Part shown: positions 20,672 through 32,600 of the stretch, one piece after another
Layout: every line of letters begins with the position of its first letter
Numbering within the stretch: the stretch's first letter is position 1
Origin: Entamoeba invadens IP1
Lineage: Eukaryota > Evosea > Mastigamoebida > Endamoebidae
Reading direction: 5' to 3'
Assembly: GCF_000330505.1 (NCBI RefSeq)
Contig: NW_004443692.1
Span: forward strand, 171,911-235,910
DNA: 64,000 nt
Translations under genes and position numbers: made by a program
Notes under the pieces: model-generated
Seen by the model: only the letters and a program-made list of their open reading frames with translations
What the model was told of the DNA's origin: nothing
The model's database searches: none

Positions 20672-22686
20672 CTAAAAATTTTGAGTTCTGTTGCGTTTCC
20701 TTTTATGTCATTTTTTTCTGGAAAGTCTCAGTTTTGTTGTGAAGATTTCGTTCGGCATTTTTGTCCTAATCCCGTTGTATTCCATGTTTTTTACGTGTTA
20801 TAAAAAAGAATGTCCTAAACATGATGAAAATGAAACGACATTCAATTGAGATTGAATTTCGTTCTGCATTTAAAAGGTTTATTAACCGTGTTGTTGTTTT
20901 GAGTGGAATATAAGTGAGAACTAAACCACGTGTAAACAATTGTTTTTTTGTAGTTTGTTTATTATTGTATTCATAACTATAATAATTTTTATTTTGACTT
21001 TTGGACAATGAAAAAAATAGACTATTTTAGTGGCTTTGGTAATATGGAAAAAAAGGAAAAATACCCTATTGAATTGGGGTGTTTTGAATGAGGTAATTAA
21101 GTTGACATAATTGACATTTTTCTACCAAAATCATTACTTTTTTGTATATTAGACGTATATTAGAAATATTACTCAATGATTCTCAATTTACTATTATAAA
21201 ATAGTTTTATATTATATAATTATTGGTTTGATTGATGGAATCATTCGTAATTTTAATCGATTACCATTAGTTTTTATTTAATTACAATTTTTATTATGAT
21301 ATTAGTGTAAATACTACTAAAATAGCGGGTTTAAATATAAAAACTCGAAACGTTTTTAAGATTGAGTTCAGGATTATTCTAAAAAAATAAAATAAATGTT
21401 ATACGAATTAGTGTTTTAAAAGAAAATTACAAAAAAGGTCAATTTCAATATTTTTATATAAAAATTAACTAAAGTTATCAGGACTCTTTGATTTTTTGTT
21501 TTTTAGATGTTTTTAAGTTTGTTTTTAAAAGAAAACTTTTTTTTCAAAAATAAAATGTTTTTCAGTGTTAAAAAAAGTGTTAAAAATAATGTTATTTATT
21601 TTAAAAACATTCTTTGTTTAAAAATTATTATTTATTTTTTAGTACATTACTTAATTAATTAAGTTAATTAAATATAACTACTTATAAAATATAATAACAT
21701 AATATATTTAATTATAATTTTTTTAATACATATATTATATAATTGTTTATGTATTCAATTTATATCACTTATTTTTGGATAATATAACTTATATGTATTT
21801 TTTAATATTTAAATGATTATATTATTATATCAATTATATGATTCTAATAGAATCATGATAATGATTAAATATTTTTTTATATAGTTTATTATTTTTGTAA
21901 TTATTGTTAAATTCTTTTGTTAAATGTTGACAAAAAAAGCTTTTTTTAGACTTTTGATAATATATTTTTATTGAAAAACAAAAAATAAAAATGAAAAATA
22001 TTTTTTTAAATAAATTATTAATATGTTTCATTAGTATATACAATTTTTATTAATATAATAATATATTTTTACTATACTTTCGAACATCATTTTTTTGACG
22101 AACAGGAGTAAATCAAATGTAAAAAATTTACACTGACTAAATCCATCTAACGAACTAAAATACTAATCCCGATATTTAACTATATTAAACTGCCAAATAA
22201 AATGACAATTTGGTTCAAATTATCTTTTTGAAGAATTTGTCTTCCCAAAAGTCCATATTTTAAACTTTTTATCTCAAACCAACTTTTTTGATTAATTATC
22301 AATTAATTTATCAGAAATATCCCATTAATTTAGTATAAAAATGCCTAACAAAAACTACAATATATAATCCATTCCTATAAACGATAAAAAGTCATTCCAT
22401 CAGCCATATGGGATTCATTTGTAATACTTTGCATTTTATCGTCAAAACATTACTCAATAGCATTTTTGAGAGTAGTCCTTCAAAACTGTTATTGTTGTTT
22501 TTGTAGAACTAGTAGTATTAGTAAATTAAATTAACAATAAACCATCAAAAGCATTCCGAGTCGAAAGTGAAGAATACTGTGAAACCGCTCCAAAGCTTCC
22601 TTTTTGCCGGTCTGCAAATAGTCTAAATTTCAAAGAGGACAAACTCATTCACATCTTAAAATTTAAATTACTTTCAACATCAATCG
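20672..22686. other. 2-kb gene-free AT-rich spacer
   Basis: This separates the divergent F-box-like gene (minus) and TBC-TLDc gene (plus), so it holds both promoters. Composition is extremely AT-rich between about 21.2 and 22.1 kb. No recognisable transposon ends or coding relics were seen, but the stretch was read less densely than coding parts. Confidence 0.5.
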
Positions 22687-24929
22687 ATGGATACAAAAAA
22701 ATATTTCGACTGTTCGCAGAACTCGAAGTTTATTCTTGACTTCGACAAACTCAGCCCAACAATTCACCAACTGAACAAACAATCGTTTCTCGAGTTGCCG
22801 TACCCAACAAAGAAGGAAATTCGTTTGTTCCACTAATTGCTTTGTACTAATAATATATAATATAAAGAACTATTAATTTAAGATTTGTTTTGTATAACAT
22901 CGGAGTGACATGTAGAGGCTTTTACACCTCTCACACACAACCAAATCACACACATTGCACACGTACTCGTCACGCATCAAAACATCCGACAGTGCTTCTC
23001 GTTTTTTGTCCCACAAGAAATGTTTGTTTTGACTGTGAGAGGAATGAAATAACGCAAAGCCCTGAGAACATCTTTTGGTGTAAGTACTTTCGGTTACTCT
23101 TTACGGTCCAGGACAGAGAATCGGATTATAAGAAGTACATTAAACACCGTGACAATAAGAGGAGTGATTCCCTCACACACGTCCTTCAAATCTGGAAAGT
23201 TTCCTTCTCGAAAATGAAACTTGAAATTCCAAGCTCATTGAATCCCAAACAAGGTCTGTTGCTACTTACTGGATCAAAGGAAGTCTTAGACACAACACCA
23301 AAATTGATCAACCAACTCATTAAAGTCGTTTTCCCTTTTGCATCGACGAAATCGAATATGTTCAAACGGACGGTGTTCATCTTAACATCCCCTGTGATCG
23401 TCAGAATTAATATTCAAAGCGGACAACATGACATTCCAGACATCGACTTACCAATTCACCAATTGGAAGACAAGTTGGAGCCTCAAATGCCAACAGAAGT
23501 CCAAAGCGAACGACCTGTTGAACGTCCCCGGTCTTCTATAGGGGACTGTTCCCGACAAAACACTGCAAGAGTCTCATTGGATTCGACTCCGATGGGGATA
23601 TTAAGTGGAGGAAGTCTAGGGGGGCATATCATCGATTCGATCAGTGAACGGCCACGCATGAGCTTTAACGAGTTACAGCGGAACTCCATCACCAATTCTG
23701 AGAGTGATATTCCCGCCCATCGATTTCTCATTGCGACGTTTAACACGCTCTTCAATCGTATGAAAAACCACAAGTTACAGTTTGTCGGGCCGTTATTAGG
23801 GTTCTTGGTGAAACATTATCAAGGGATAGAAGCGTACGTCATATGCCACACTTTCATCTGCTCATGTTTGTATAGAGGGATATACCCATTCACCGTCGTT
23901 CAGTTTGATTATTTCTTCCTCATGTTGGACGATATTGTGTGTGAGAGGATGCCCAACTACGCTGAGTCATTAACAGTGTCTTTGACTACAATCTACGAAA
24001 ATTTGTTTGTCAATCTGTTGGTGCCTTTACTTGATGACGTCGACAAATTTATTTCCCTCACGATTTTACAGCATTTGTTCTTGTACGGATACCCGTTTGC
24101 AGTCAAATTGGTGGTGACGATGATGGAAGAGTCGCACGCCCCACCGAAGAGGATGGAGGAGGTCGTCCCGATCTTTAAAAAAGTGTTGGAATATGACGCC
24201 CCGGGGATTTTAGCGCTTGCGACCCAAATGAAATTACCTGATTTTGCGAATTATCACTTCTTGTTCTCAATTAAAGAGTCGGTCCACTCGACCGTCACTC
24301 CGTTTACAGAAACTGATCGACTTGAACGTAAGATGACGCTGGAGAAGATGTGTAGCTTCACGTTACCAACTGATTTGATGTGCGAAGACTTGTTATTGGA
24401 ATTCACTTCAATGCTTCCAAACCGATTTGCAGTGATGGACTTCATGTGCCTCTTTTCGACCAAAACGGACGGGTTTTCGTTGCGCAATTTGTACTCGTTA
24501 TGTGCGGCTCGAAATCCTTTAGTCATTTTTATACAAGCAGAAAACGGTGATTTGTTCGGCGGATATCTCCCCGACCCAATAAAGATTCATCGCAATTTCT
24601 ATGGGACCGGCGAGGCATTTCTCTTCACGTTGGTCCCTAAAGTGAAGAAGTACAAGGCAACAATGTCCAACACGTTTTATGTGATGACAGACTTGAACAA
24701 ACTCATTATGGGCGGCGGACGGGGATTTCCCGGCCTTTCAATATCAAAGGACATGGAAGGTCAGACGTACGAATGCCCGACTTTTAATAATGAGCCTCTT
24801 ACTATTAATCAACAGTTTAAGATCCAACGCCTTGAGGTATGGACCGCCGCTTCTGTTGCTTTGATTTCGACAATTTCAGAGTCCGTCTCGGAAGCATCTT
24901 CTTCTCGTCAGTCTATGGAAGGTCTTTGA
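22687..24929 (+). CDS. TBC-TLDc protein (TBC1D24-type), three-exon model
   Basis: The C-terminal domain is an unmistakable TLDc: LPDPIKIHRNFYGTGEAFLF, then YVMTDLNKLIMGGG, then CPTFNNEPLT ... IQRLEVW. Before it lies a helical region with the features of the second half of a TBC Rab-GAP domain (QFVGPLLGFLVKHYQGIEAY). This order is found in TBC1D24/Skywalker, which acts in vesicle trafficking. The long frame opens at a non-ATG codon at 22890, so the start must lie upstream. My model: exon 1 22687-22822 (ATG), intron 22823-22915 (GTTTGT...TAG), exon 2 22916-23021, intron 23022-23116 (GTTTGT...CAG), exon 3 23117-24929; 684 residues in one frame. The second intron could instead be a frameshift near 23045. 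The usual TBC catalytic Arg and Gln fingers were not identified. Confidence 0.75.
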
Positions 24930-25091
24930 GTCTTAAGACCCAATTTATGTACTATTCAGATACTATTTCATATAGTAAGTTACTGTGTTATTGTTTCGAG
25001 TTTGCTAGTAGTTTTATTTTAATTAGATTATAGTACAATAATTCCACCTACATACAACAAACTGTACTATAAATAAATTATAAAAATGCAA

Positions 25092-25904
25092 TCAATTTTT
25101 CCAGTCGGGGCGGTTCTTTGTTAAGTTTTCGAGATTCTTTGCCATCTCTGCGTCTTGAGCGACGGGTGCCTCGAACTTTTGTTGTTGTTTCTTTGACTTT
25201 GACATTAACTCGATTTTCATGTGTTTGTCCATTTCGTTGATTGGAATAGCCTTCTTACAAATTGGACAGACTTGAAGTGTTTCTGACGTTGGTGCTTTCT
25301 TTCTTGGGACTTCGTCTTGTTGTTCGAGTTGGTCTTTTTGAGTATTGTCGATTTGGTCGACTTTGTTTTCAAATTTCTCAACTTCAGCGATATGAACATC
25401 CTCTTCCATCGCTTTTTCATTGATGGTTTGAAGCAATCCAGTGGTGTGTTCTTCTTCGACGACATCTTCGAAGTCGACCACTTCGACCACAATAAAATCG
25501 TTCCAATTGATCGAGTTGTATAAGTCGGCCTCTTTGGCTTCCTTCTCTTCAACTAGTTTCTTCTCGGACTCAATAATCTTTTCGTAGTCTGCTCGCATTT
25601 TCGAATACTTCAACACGTTCTGTGAGTTTTCAAATGTCCTGCTCAGAAATTGAAGATACTGCGGCTTTGGGTGTAAGATCTGGTTATATGACTCGCAGAG
25701 TTGTGCAAAGTATTGGTAATTCGGGTGGTTCTTTTGAAGGAAATAAAACACGGGGTTTCGGGCTTCTCTCTCCGCTAATCGTTTAATGAAATCCGTTCCG
25801 TTTTTTGCTGTGTATTGCGCAGTCGTCTTGATAATTTGATCTTCCTCTTCGGTGATGTATGGGTGTTGGATCACAAAACGGTTCTTAATAGGCTTTGGTG
25901 GCAT
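25092..25904 (-). CDS. SF3A1: Splicing factor 3a subunit 1 (SF3A1/PRP21), short form
   Basis: A U2 snRNP component needed for prespliceosome assembly. 270 residues, ATG at 25904. Residues about 17-72 form a SURP (SWAP) domain: ITEEEDQIIKTTAQYTAKNG ... F...RE ... F-FL---HPNYQYF. A Glu-rich helical middle follows. Residues about 215-235 (CPICKKAIPINEMDKHMKIEL) match the conserved IP...M-EHM-I-LLDP segment of SF3A1. Animal SF3A1 is about 790 residues with two SURP domains and a C-terminal ubiquitin-like domain; here one SURP is visible and the ubiquitin-like domain is absent, so this is a strongly reduced version. It is convergent with the TBC-TLDc gene (162 bp gap). Confidence 0.8.
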   Translation of the reverse strand: MPPKPIKNRFVIQHPYITEEEDQIIKTTAQYTAKNGTDFIKRLAEREARNPVFYFLQKNHPNYQYFAQLCESYNQILHPKPQYLQFLSRTFENSQNVLKYSKMRADYEKIIESEKKLVEEKEAKEADLYNSINWNDFIVVEVVDFEDVVEEEHTTGLLQTINEKAMEEDVHIAEVEKFENKVDQIDNTQKDQLEQQDEVPRKKAPTSETLQVCPICKKAIPINEMDKHMKIELMSKSKKQQQKFEAPVAQDAEMAKNLENLTKNRPDWKN

Positions 25905-25994
25905 TTACAAGGCAAATTAATAAAGAAGTTCTGATGTTTTTGTTTGGGATCGACAGAATAGAATTATTATAGATAATAAAAACTATATGAAAAA

Positions 25995-26843
25995 TTACTC
26001 TGACTTAGCTTTTTCTTTGTGTTCGGTCTTGTCTTGGGAATATATCTGCGGTTTTGTGGCCTCTTCCGTTTTGAACAAGTACACACTGAATATGACACAC
26101 ACAAATAAACACGTCCCAATCGCAAATAACACGACTGCTAGATACATTCCATCGGCGACAAAGTGAAACTCATCGAGGTTAAGTAAATTGAGACCGTATG
26201 TGATTTTAACATAGGCATCGGGTAGGCAACTCAGAAGAAGTGCGAACAAAAAATTTTCGACTTGTACACCGACGACAGAGAATATGAAAAAGAGAACCCT
26301 TATTGGTAACAACGGGATGAATGTATCAAATAGTTGCAACGCAGACATATACCAGCCAAACTTTGCACAAAATCTTCGGATATCGTCAAGTTTTTTAAAC
26401 TTTAAACTCACCAACTCGAAGAAATAGAAGAGCACAGCGTACACAGCAAAGTGCCCCAACACGATTGAGGATACTGAGAGGACAAATGCAAAAATTGGAT
26501 TTTCCTTATACAATTCAGTCTGCACCAAATCTAGTACATTGGCCATCCCATCGTCAGTGATATGGTACATAACTGTCGCAAAGTATAATGTGAAGTAAAA
26601 TACAAATTTCTCTTTCGCTGCTGTTAAGACAGCAAGTGCTTTGTGTATTGTGCGCGAAATTGTTTGCGTGTCGCGGAGACCGACATTATCATTTGAAAAT
26701 AGTGTAATGTTCTTTGTAAAGTCTGGCACTAACATCTTCACGGCAGGTGTGTGTACAAACACAACTGGTGGGAGGAACACCAACATCAGCAAAATGTTGC
26801 TGACAATGAATACCAAAATAGTGAAGAGGACTCGTTTGTCCAT
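25995..26843 (-). CDS. Multipass membrane protein (weak VTT/DedA-like resemblance)
   Basis: 282 residues from the ATG at 26843; the frame is open upstream to 26873 only through a TTG. About six hydrophobic helices: near residues 7-30 (VLFTILVFIVSNILLMLVFL), 80-97, 117-150, 175-200, 203-215 and 230-256. The tail is charged and Lys/Glu-rich (likely cytosolic). The segment LLPIRVLFFIFSVVGV followed by CLPDAYVKITYG recalls the VTT (TMEM41/VMP1/DedA) core but is not diagnostic. It lies 90 bp downstream of the SF3A1 start on the same strand. A 30-base motif shared with the SPIN90-like gene lies just upstream. Confidence 0.6.
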   Translation of the reverse strand: MDKRVLFTILVFIVSNILLMLVFLPPVVFVHTPAVKMLVPDFTKNITLFSNDNVGLRDTQTISRTIHKALAVLTAAKEKFVFYFTLYFATVMYHITDDGMANVLDLVQTELYKENPIFAFVLSVSSIVLGHFAVYAVLFYFFELVSLKFKKLDDIRRFCAKFGWYMSALQLFDTFIPLLPIRVLFFIFSVVGVQVENFLFALLLSCLPDAYVKITYGLNLLNLDEFHFVADGMYLAVVLFAIGTCLFVCVIFSVYLFKTEEATKPQIYSQDKTEHKEKAKSE

Positions 26844-26873
26844 CAATTTCGCTTGATTATTTTCCACGTTCAA

Positions 26874-26915
26874 GTTCTCTCTCTTTCCACCAATTTCTCA
26901 ATCTCGAAATGACTG
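26874..26915 (-). promoter_or_regulatory. Shared upstream motif, copy 1
   Basis: Read on the minus strand this is CATTTCGAGATTGAG, then AAAT, then TGGTGGAAAGA, 31-70 bases upstream of the ATG of the membrane protein gene. A nearly identical motif precedes the gene starting at 48513. A shorter TGGAAAGA-containing version lies upstream of MON1 (55604-55618). It is probably a promoter element; this is inferred from position and similarity only. Confidence 0.4.
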
Positions 26916-27472
26916 ATTTCTATTATAGTTATAGTATATTTATGATTATCACTAGTTAAATCCATTGTTTAAATTTTGTCTTTTTTTGCATCTTTTTCAG
27001 CCATTTTCTCACAAAAAAGGAAAAAAGTTTTCAATTCTCCTCCAAAGCCAATGAAAAAAATTTGAAAAATCTTTTTTTTAACTATATTTTATTATAATGT
27101 TTTATACTATTAAGTAATTTACTAAAAATGTTATTTTTTACTCGAATAACAAAAAGAGAATTTTGTTTTTACAGCACAATTATTATTTGTTTTTTTCTTT
27201 TTTTTTAGTTAATGTCAAACAACTTCAAATTTATGTGTTTAATTAAAACAATCAATTATTAATTATTTTTTGTTTTTTCAAATAGTTAAATCAAAATTAA
27301 AAAAAATGAAATAGAAATTGTCCAAGTGGTGTATTAATTCGAAAATTGTAATCAATTCCATTTTTTATATTAAAACCAATCTAAAACTAATAAATACAAA
27401 AATGACATATTGTAATTAATAGTACAAAGAACTATTAATTCGAAACCATTCAAAATGAAACCAAAAGAAGTA
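26916..27472. other. Intergenic, no gene seen
   Basis: AT-rich spacer between the membrane protein gene (start side) and the last exon of the MFS gene. No open frames or inverted repeats. Confidence 0.6.
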
Positions 27473-29196
27473 TCAGTCCTTTTCAATAATGATAGTGTTT
27501 TTGACATACGGAGGTCTCAGTCCATTGCAGTAGTCGGTGTGGTGGTCTCTCATGAATACTGAAGCGACCAGTCCGACCAAACTTGTGATGAAGAAGATCA
27601 TGACAATAGCAAAGAACCTGACATAGAAGTAATTGTTCTCTTGGAGTTGATACACTACAGAGAGTAAGATAGCCAATGAATTCACAATTTTGCACAAAAT
27701 AGCTACGACGCCGTAGTGCATACTGATAGTGTCGTATGTACTATTTTCGTATATAAACCGTCTGATAGTGACATTCGTCTCCTAGTCAATACACTGATAG
27801 TATATTTTATTATATTAAAACTATAAATGATCGGTATGCTATATTATATAGTATAAAACTATAAAGTACTAGTATATGAAACAAACTGTTGAACTTGCGA
27901 ATCCCGCGAAGACGCAGCCGATATACCCGAAGACGCCGCTTAATAGACCGAATTGTTGGAAACAAGTCATGATAGCAACGAGAGAAAGGATGATGATCAT
28001 CATACACCTTGGGCCGAATTTGTGAAGAAGTGGTGGTGAGATGAAGAAAGAGACCACCGCTGCATAGAAGAAGATATTTTCTTTAATTTCTAACATGAAA
28101 GTGTCTGTGTGGAATATGTCCGATTGAACCGTATGGAATAAGACAGTAGTATACAGTGGAGCATATTGAGTCCCTATAACACACAATAAGAACATAATAA
28201 AGTTCTTATCGCGTATCATATCCCCAATGACCATTCGAAAGTTATTGAAGATGTATGGAATGTTATAACTTAATTGGCGAATAGGTGGCTTTGTGATATG
28301 TTCTTTAAGAAACATATAAGGAATCAGTAAGATGAACGCAAACACACATATAGCGGTCGACAAGATGAACGTCCCCGTCGGTTTCTCAATGTCTTGCCCT
28401 TTTGTGATGAGAGAAAGGGCTTGTCCGTTCAAGTTAAAATACTTGAGATTCGGAAAAGCTCTTGCCATATAAAGATATAAGAAGTTTGTAAGAGTGGACA
28501 TCAAGATCGAGAGGTGGTCCGCAAATTGACTACACATCAACATCTTATAAATTTATAATAATTTTATAATTAAATTATTATAAAATAAATTATAAAATAA
28601 ATTATAAAATAAATTATAAAATAAATTCTAATAAATACTATAGTACTATAGTATTATTTATTATAATAAAACTAATAATAATACCAGAGGAAAACAAACT
28701 GTAAGTCGCCAGTAGACACAAATGGGACTTGAGAGCCATGAAGAGATACAGCAGCTTGGGGTAACCATGCAGTGAAGAATAACAAAATCCCAAACACGTA
28801 AATGTTATATGTCCAACAGGCTATAATGACCAGAGCTAAGTAAAATGTACACACACAGAAGATAACAGTCTTCTTTACAGCATACCGAACTGCAAAACAT
28901 AAAATGACAAGGTTCACTATACCACCTACAATCGAACAGACTAAAACTACAGAGGCAAATGCGGCTAATGATGGCATATACCCAAGACCTTGTTGGATTA
29001 AGAGCACAATGAACATCGTGTTAATGCGGTGCTACGCGTAAAATGTTATTCAAAATGTTATTCGACAAACAGTGAACTCTAATGGGACTTCCACAGCAAA
29101 TTGTCCGAGCGCCCATAATACGACATTGAGCGGAGACCGATGACTCATGTCTCCTTGTTTCAACAGAACTTGATGTTCTTCCCAAGCTATATTCAT
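27473..29196 (-). CDS. Major facilitator superfamily-type transporter, four exons
   Basis: Three separate hydrophobic frames plus a short 5' exon assemble into one 469-residue protein. Exons: 29196-29071, 29031-28700, 28529-27887, 27781-27473. Introns of 39, 170 and 105 nt all begin GTTTGT and end TAG, and every junction keeps frame. About 12 transmembrane helices can be drawn. Exon 2 carries roughly three to four, exon 3 five to six, and exon 4 two to three. The cytosolic start reads MNIAWEEHQVLL. A basic loop (FLKEHITKPPIRQL) sits mid-protein between the two six-helix halves, as in MFS folds. The substrate is unknown; general layout suggests a sugar or cation-symport class. No residue motif fixes it. 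Single-ORF calling would report three unrelated fragments. Confidence 0.75.
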
Positions 29197-29665
29197 TACT
29201 TTTTTAGTCTATTTTATTGAACTACTTGAAATTGGTGTTGAGTTCTAATAAGCATTGAATAAGGAAATACTTAATAATAATACGAGTCAAAAGTCTGGAG
29301 ATGTGGGTGAGATGGTAATGTATTTATAAAATGACAAATTTGATAGTTTTTTAATTATATATTGGTGGTACTGACAAAATAACTATAAATATGACATGGT
29401 ATGAATTATTAGTTATTTTAATTAATCGGAACTAAAATATAGAATTTGATAATATTTTATATTATCAAATTCTATAAATAATACGACAGAATTGTATAGT
29501 ATTAAAAATAGAAAACAAAACTAGACAATTATTGTAAAACTAAAAAGAGAAAAAAATGAAACAAGTAATTATATTTTTCTAGTAAAAAAAACAATATGAA
29601 ATATACTAAAAATAAATTATAAAAAACCATACATCATAATGTACTTACAAACAGACAACCATTTC
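29197..29665. other. Intergenic, no gene seen
   Basis: AT-rich; upstream region of the MFS gene and 3' flank of the receptor kinase. One short inverted repeat around ATAGAATTTGATAATAT (29441-29475) could form a hairpin. Confidence 0.5.
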
Positions 29666-32600
29666 TTAATCGACACAGATGTCTTTGAGAAGTGCCTCCA
29701 TCTTTTCATTTCTTCTTGCGATAGTCTTCTTAATGACTTCCTCGTCCTCTTCTGTTGAAGATGTGAGTTGGTGATTTGTGCACTCCTCATCGATCTTCAC
29801 GAGTGCTTTTATAACGGCTTCAAAATTGAGTCTTGCACTTGTGTCTTGTTTCCAACACCCTTCGACCATGTTTTTATACAGAATAGGCATCTTATCGTTG
29901 ATATTGAGTCTCTTCCCGCTCTCCACGTGAATTTTAATATCAAAAAGTGATTTGAAGTCTTTATAAGGTTCTTCCTGATAGAAGATTTCCCAAGCTGTGA
30001 TACCAAAAGAGTAGACATCCCCACCAAAAGTATATTCGTCCTTGAAAGCTTCGGGTGCGGCATAGATAGGTGTTCCAAGTCCTTTATCGACATTCATCCC
30101 CATCGTCTTCTTAGTGAATCTTGACGTCCCGAAGTCCGTGATTTTGACAGAGCAAGCACTGTTAGGGTCCAATGAATTGACTAATAAATTGTCTGGCTTC
30201 AAGTCCAAGTGCATAATTCTATTCTCGTGCAAGAACTGCATTCCTCGTGCTGTATCAAAGAGGATTTTTAACTTCAGTTTGTATGACATTCGCAAATAGT
30301 CCTCTTTGTCCTCACGCAAATACTCTCCTAATGAGCCTAAAACAAAGAATTGAATGACCATCGACACTTGTGGAATGTATGTCACCGACCCCATGTAATT
30401 CGCTATAAACGGATTCCTCAATTTACTCATAATCTCACATTCAGCTACTACACTCTTCTTTAATTCATTCATCTCTTCCTCGTCTAAATTCTCCCACCGG
30501 AATTGCTTGATAGCAACGGGGACACTCCGATAATTCCCAAAGTACACTTTCCCCATCGCACCTTCAGCTATTGGCCTCTCGGACATATTCAACTCGTCCA
30601 AGTCGATGTGTGTCGAGCTTGCAGCGTCTGTTGTGACGGACATTTGGTAATGGAAATGTTTCAAGACTTTGGGATACAGTTGGGACATCACTTCTTTATC
30701 ATGCGCATCCCATGTATCAAATGTCTTATCTCTAAGTAACTCCGCGATGGCACTAAGAGTCCTGACAGATTCGGAGAACCATATAGTGTATGGCAGCTTC
30801 ATATCACGAATCCGTGTAGTGCAGTAGATAGTCATGTAACACACACAAGACCGTTCTGTTCTTGGATTGACAACAACTACTTGAGGTTCAAAGTGGAATA
30901 CAAATTTTGGGTTATTTGGAGTGTGGAAGATCACCAGCATGTGCTTTTTCTTCGAGTTGTTCTTGACAACAAATCGCTCAAATCGCGTGTCAAGCACTTC
31001 CGTCATTTCATGTTCATTTCCAAAGTCCAATGAAAGGGGGGAGATGTAATACTCTCCGTCTTTCGCTGGTGCTTTTAAAGTACTTCCAGTGATGTAATGG
31101 TAATACTCCGGTTGTTGTGTTCTAAAGACTTCAATATCGACTTCTTTGTATCTCAAGATTACCATCCCAATAACAATTAATATACCGATAAACACTAAAA
31201 AGGCTACCACACATGCTAATGTTATTAAAACTATTACATACGTCGCTAAAGTCTTTTTGCCACACGAAGTCGGGTTGTCACTGAGAGTATAAAACCCCGT
31301 CACACAGTGACAGGTGATATCACAATTGGTCCCATTGTCACACTCTTCTTCAATGTGTTGACCATTAAATGTGTATGTGTCTATCTCCCCATTACCACAC
31401 GTGGTACTGATACATCGACCTTCTAAGGATTTAAACCCATTTTGACAGAAACAATTGTCAGTACACCCAAGGCTTCCTCTTATACACTCTTCATTGGGGC
31501 CGATACTCCCACTGATACATTGTGTTGATATACAAAGTTCATTTGAAAGTGAATATCCCGGTGCACAGTGACAATACTGATCACAACTTCGGCTTCCAAA
31601 TTGACACAAATTTGAATGTTCGTCGACTTGCCATTTTCCATTGTGATAACACTTCAAATGACAATCATCCCCTCCATAAGATTCTTCACACTGACACCCT
31701 CCAAAGGTAGTTTGGCATTGCCCATGACCCAATTCATAATTACAATTACTTGGACAGATCACTTTAAAGTCGACGTCGACATTTGAATTGAATTCTTGTG
31801 TCATGACGGAGAAGTATCGAGTTTCATTGGTCGGGTTACTCTCTATTCTCACTTTGATCCCATATGTATTCCCCATCTTCTTAGCTACTCCATATTTCTG
31901 TCCGTTCCAGAATTGTACACATTCCATATTACTCACAACATCGCCATTCAAATCTTCTTTGAACCTGAACTCTTGAAGATATAACACTTTGTTGACTCTT
32001 GTAGAGTCCACCATTAAAGAGTAGTTTCCTTTGAAATTTACAGCAAAGATCATGTTCGACATTAAGACATTTTGAATGCACGTTGGGTACTCGAAAAGGC
32101 CATATTCTTCAAACGGAAAACGGACTGTAACTTTTGAAGATAAGTCACTTTTTAAAGCGTCTGTGGTCTCTTGGTTGAACTCTTTAAAGACTATAAACTT
32201 GTACCCCCTGTCTTCTATGACTAGAAACTTGAAGTCGATTCTTTCATAGCCTTCTATAGAAATAAAGACGTAAAAGAACCTTTCTGAAGAGACATGGGGA
32301 AACAGAATAGGCAACTTCATTTTGTTGTATAAATCTGTCCCGATGAGTGACACTCTTCCAAAGCAAGTGCCATATGGATCATCTCGTTGTGAGTTGGACA
32401 CATCAATCGACACTTTAGTATCTGATATGATATTCTTACTCAAATTGAATTGAATGTATTCCGAGCGGAACGTATTCATATCGACTTTAAACCACTTGGA
32501 GACTCTGTATTTGTCCGTATGAAAACAAGGCCCATAATCCACTGGAGTGGAATCATCAAAAGAAAATGAGTATATGATGTTCTTTTCTATTTGTTGCACA

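Noticed and set aside
22890..22916. Start of the TBC-TLDc protein at 22890
   Set aside because: The codon there is TTG and the sequence lies inside a probable intron; an ATG at 22687 with canonical splicing is better.
26844..26873. N-terminal extension of the membrane protein to 26873
   Set aside because: It begins with TTG, not ATG; the first ATG is at 26843.
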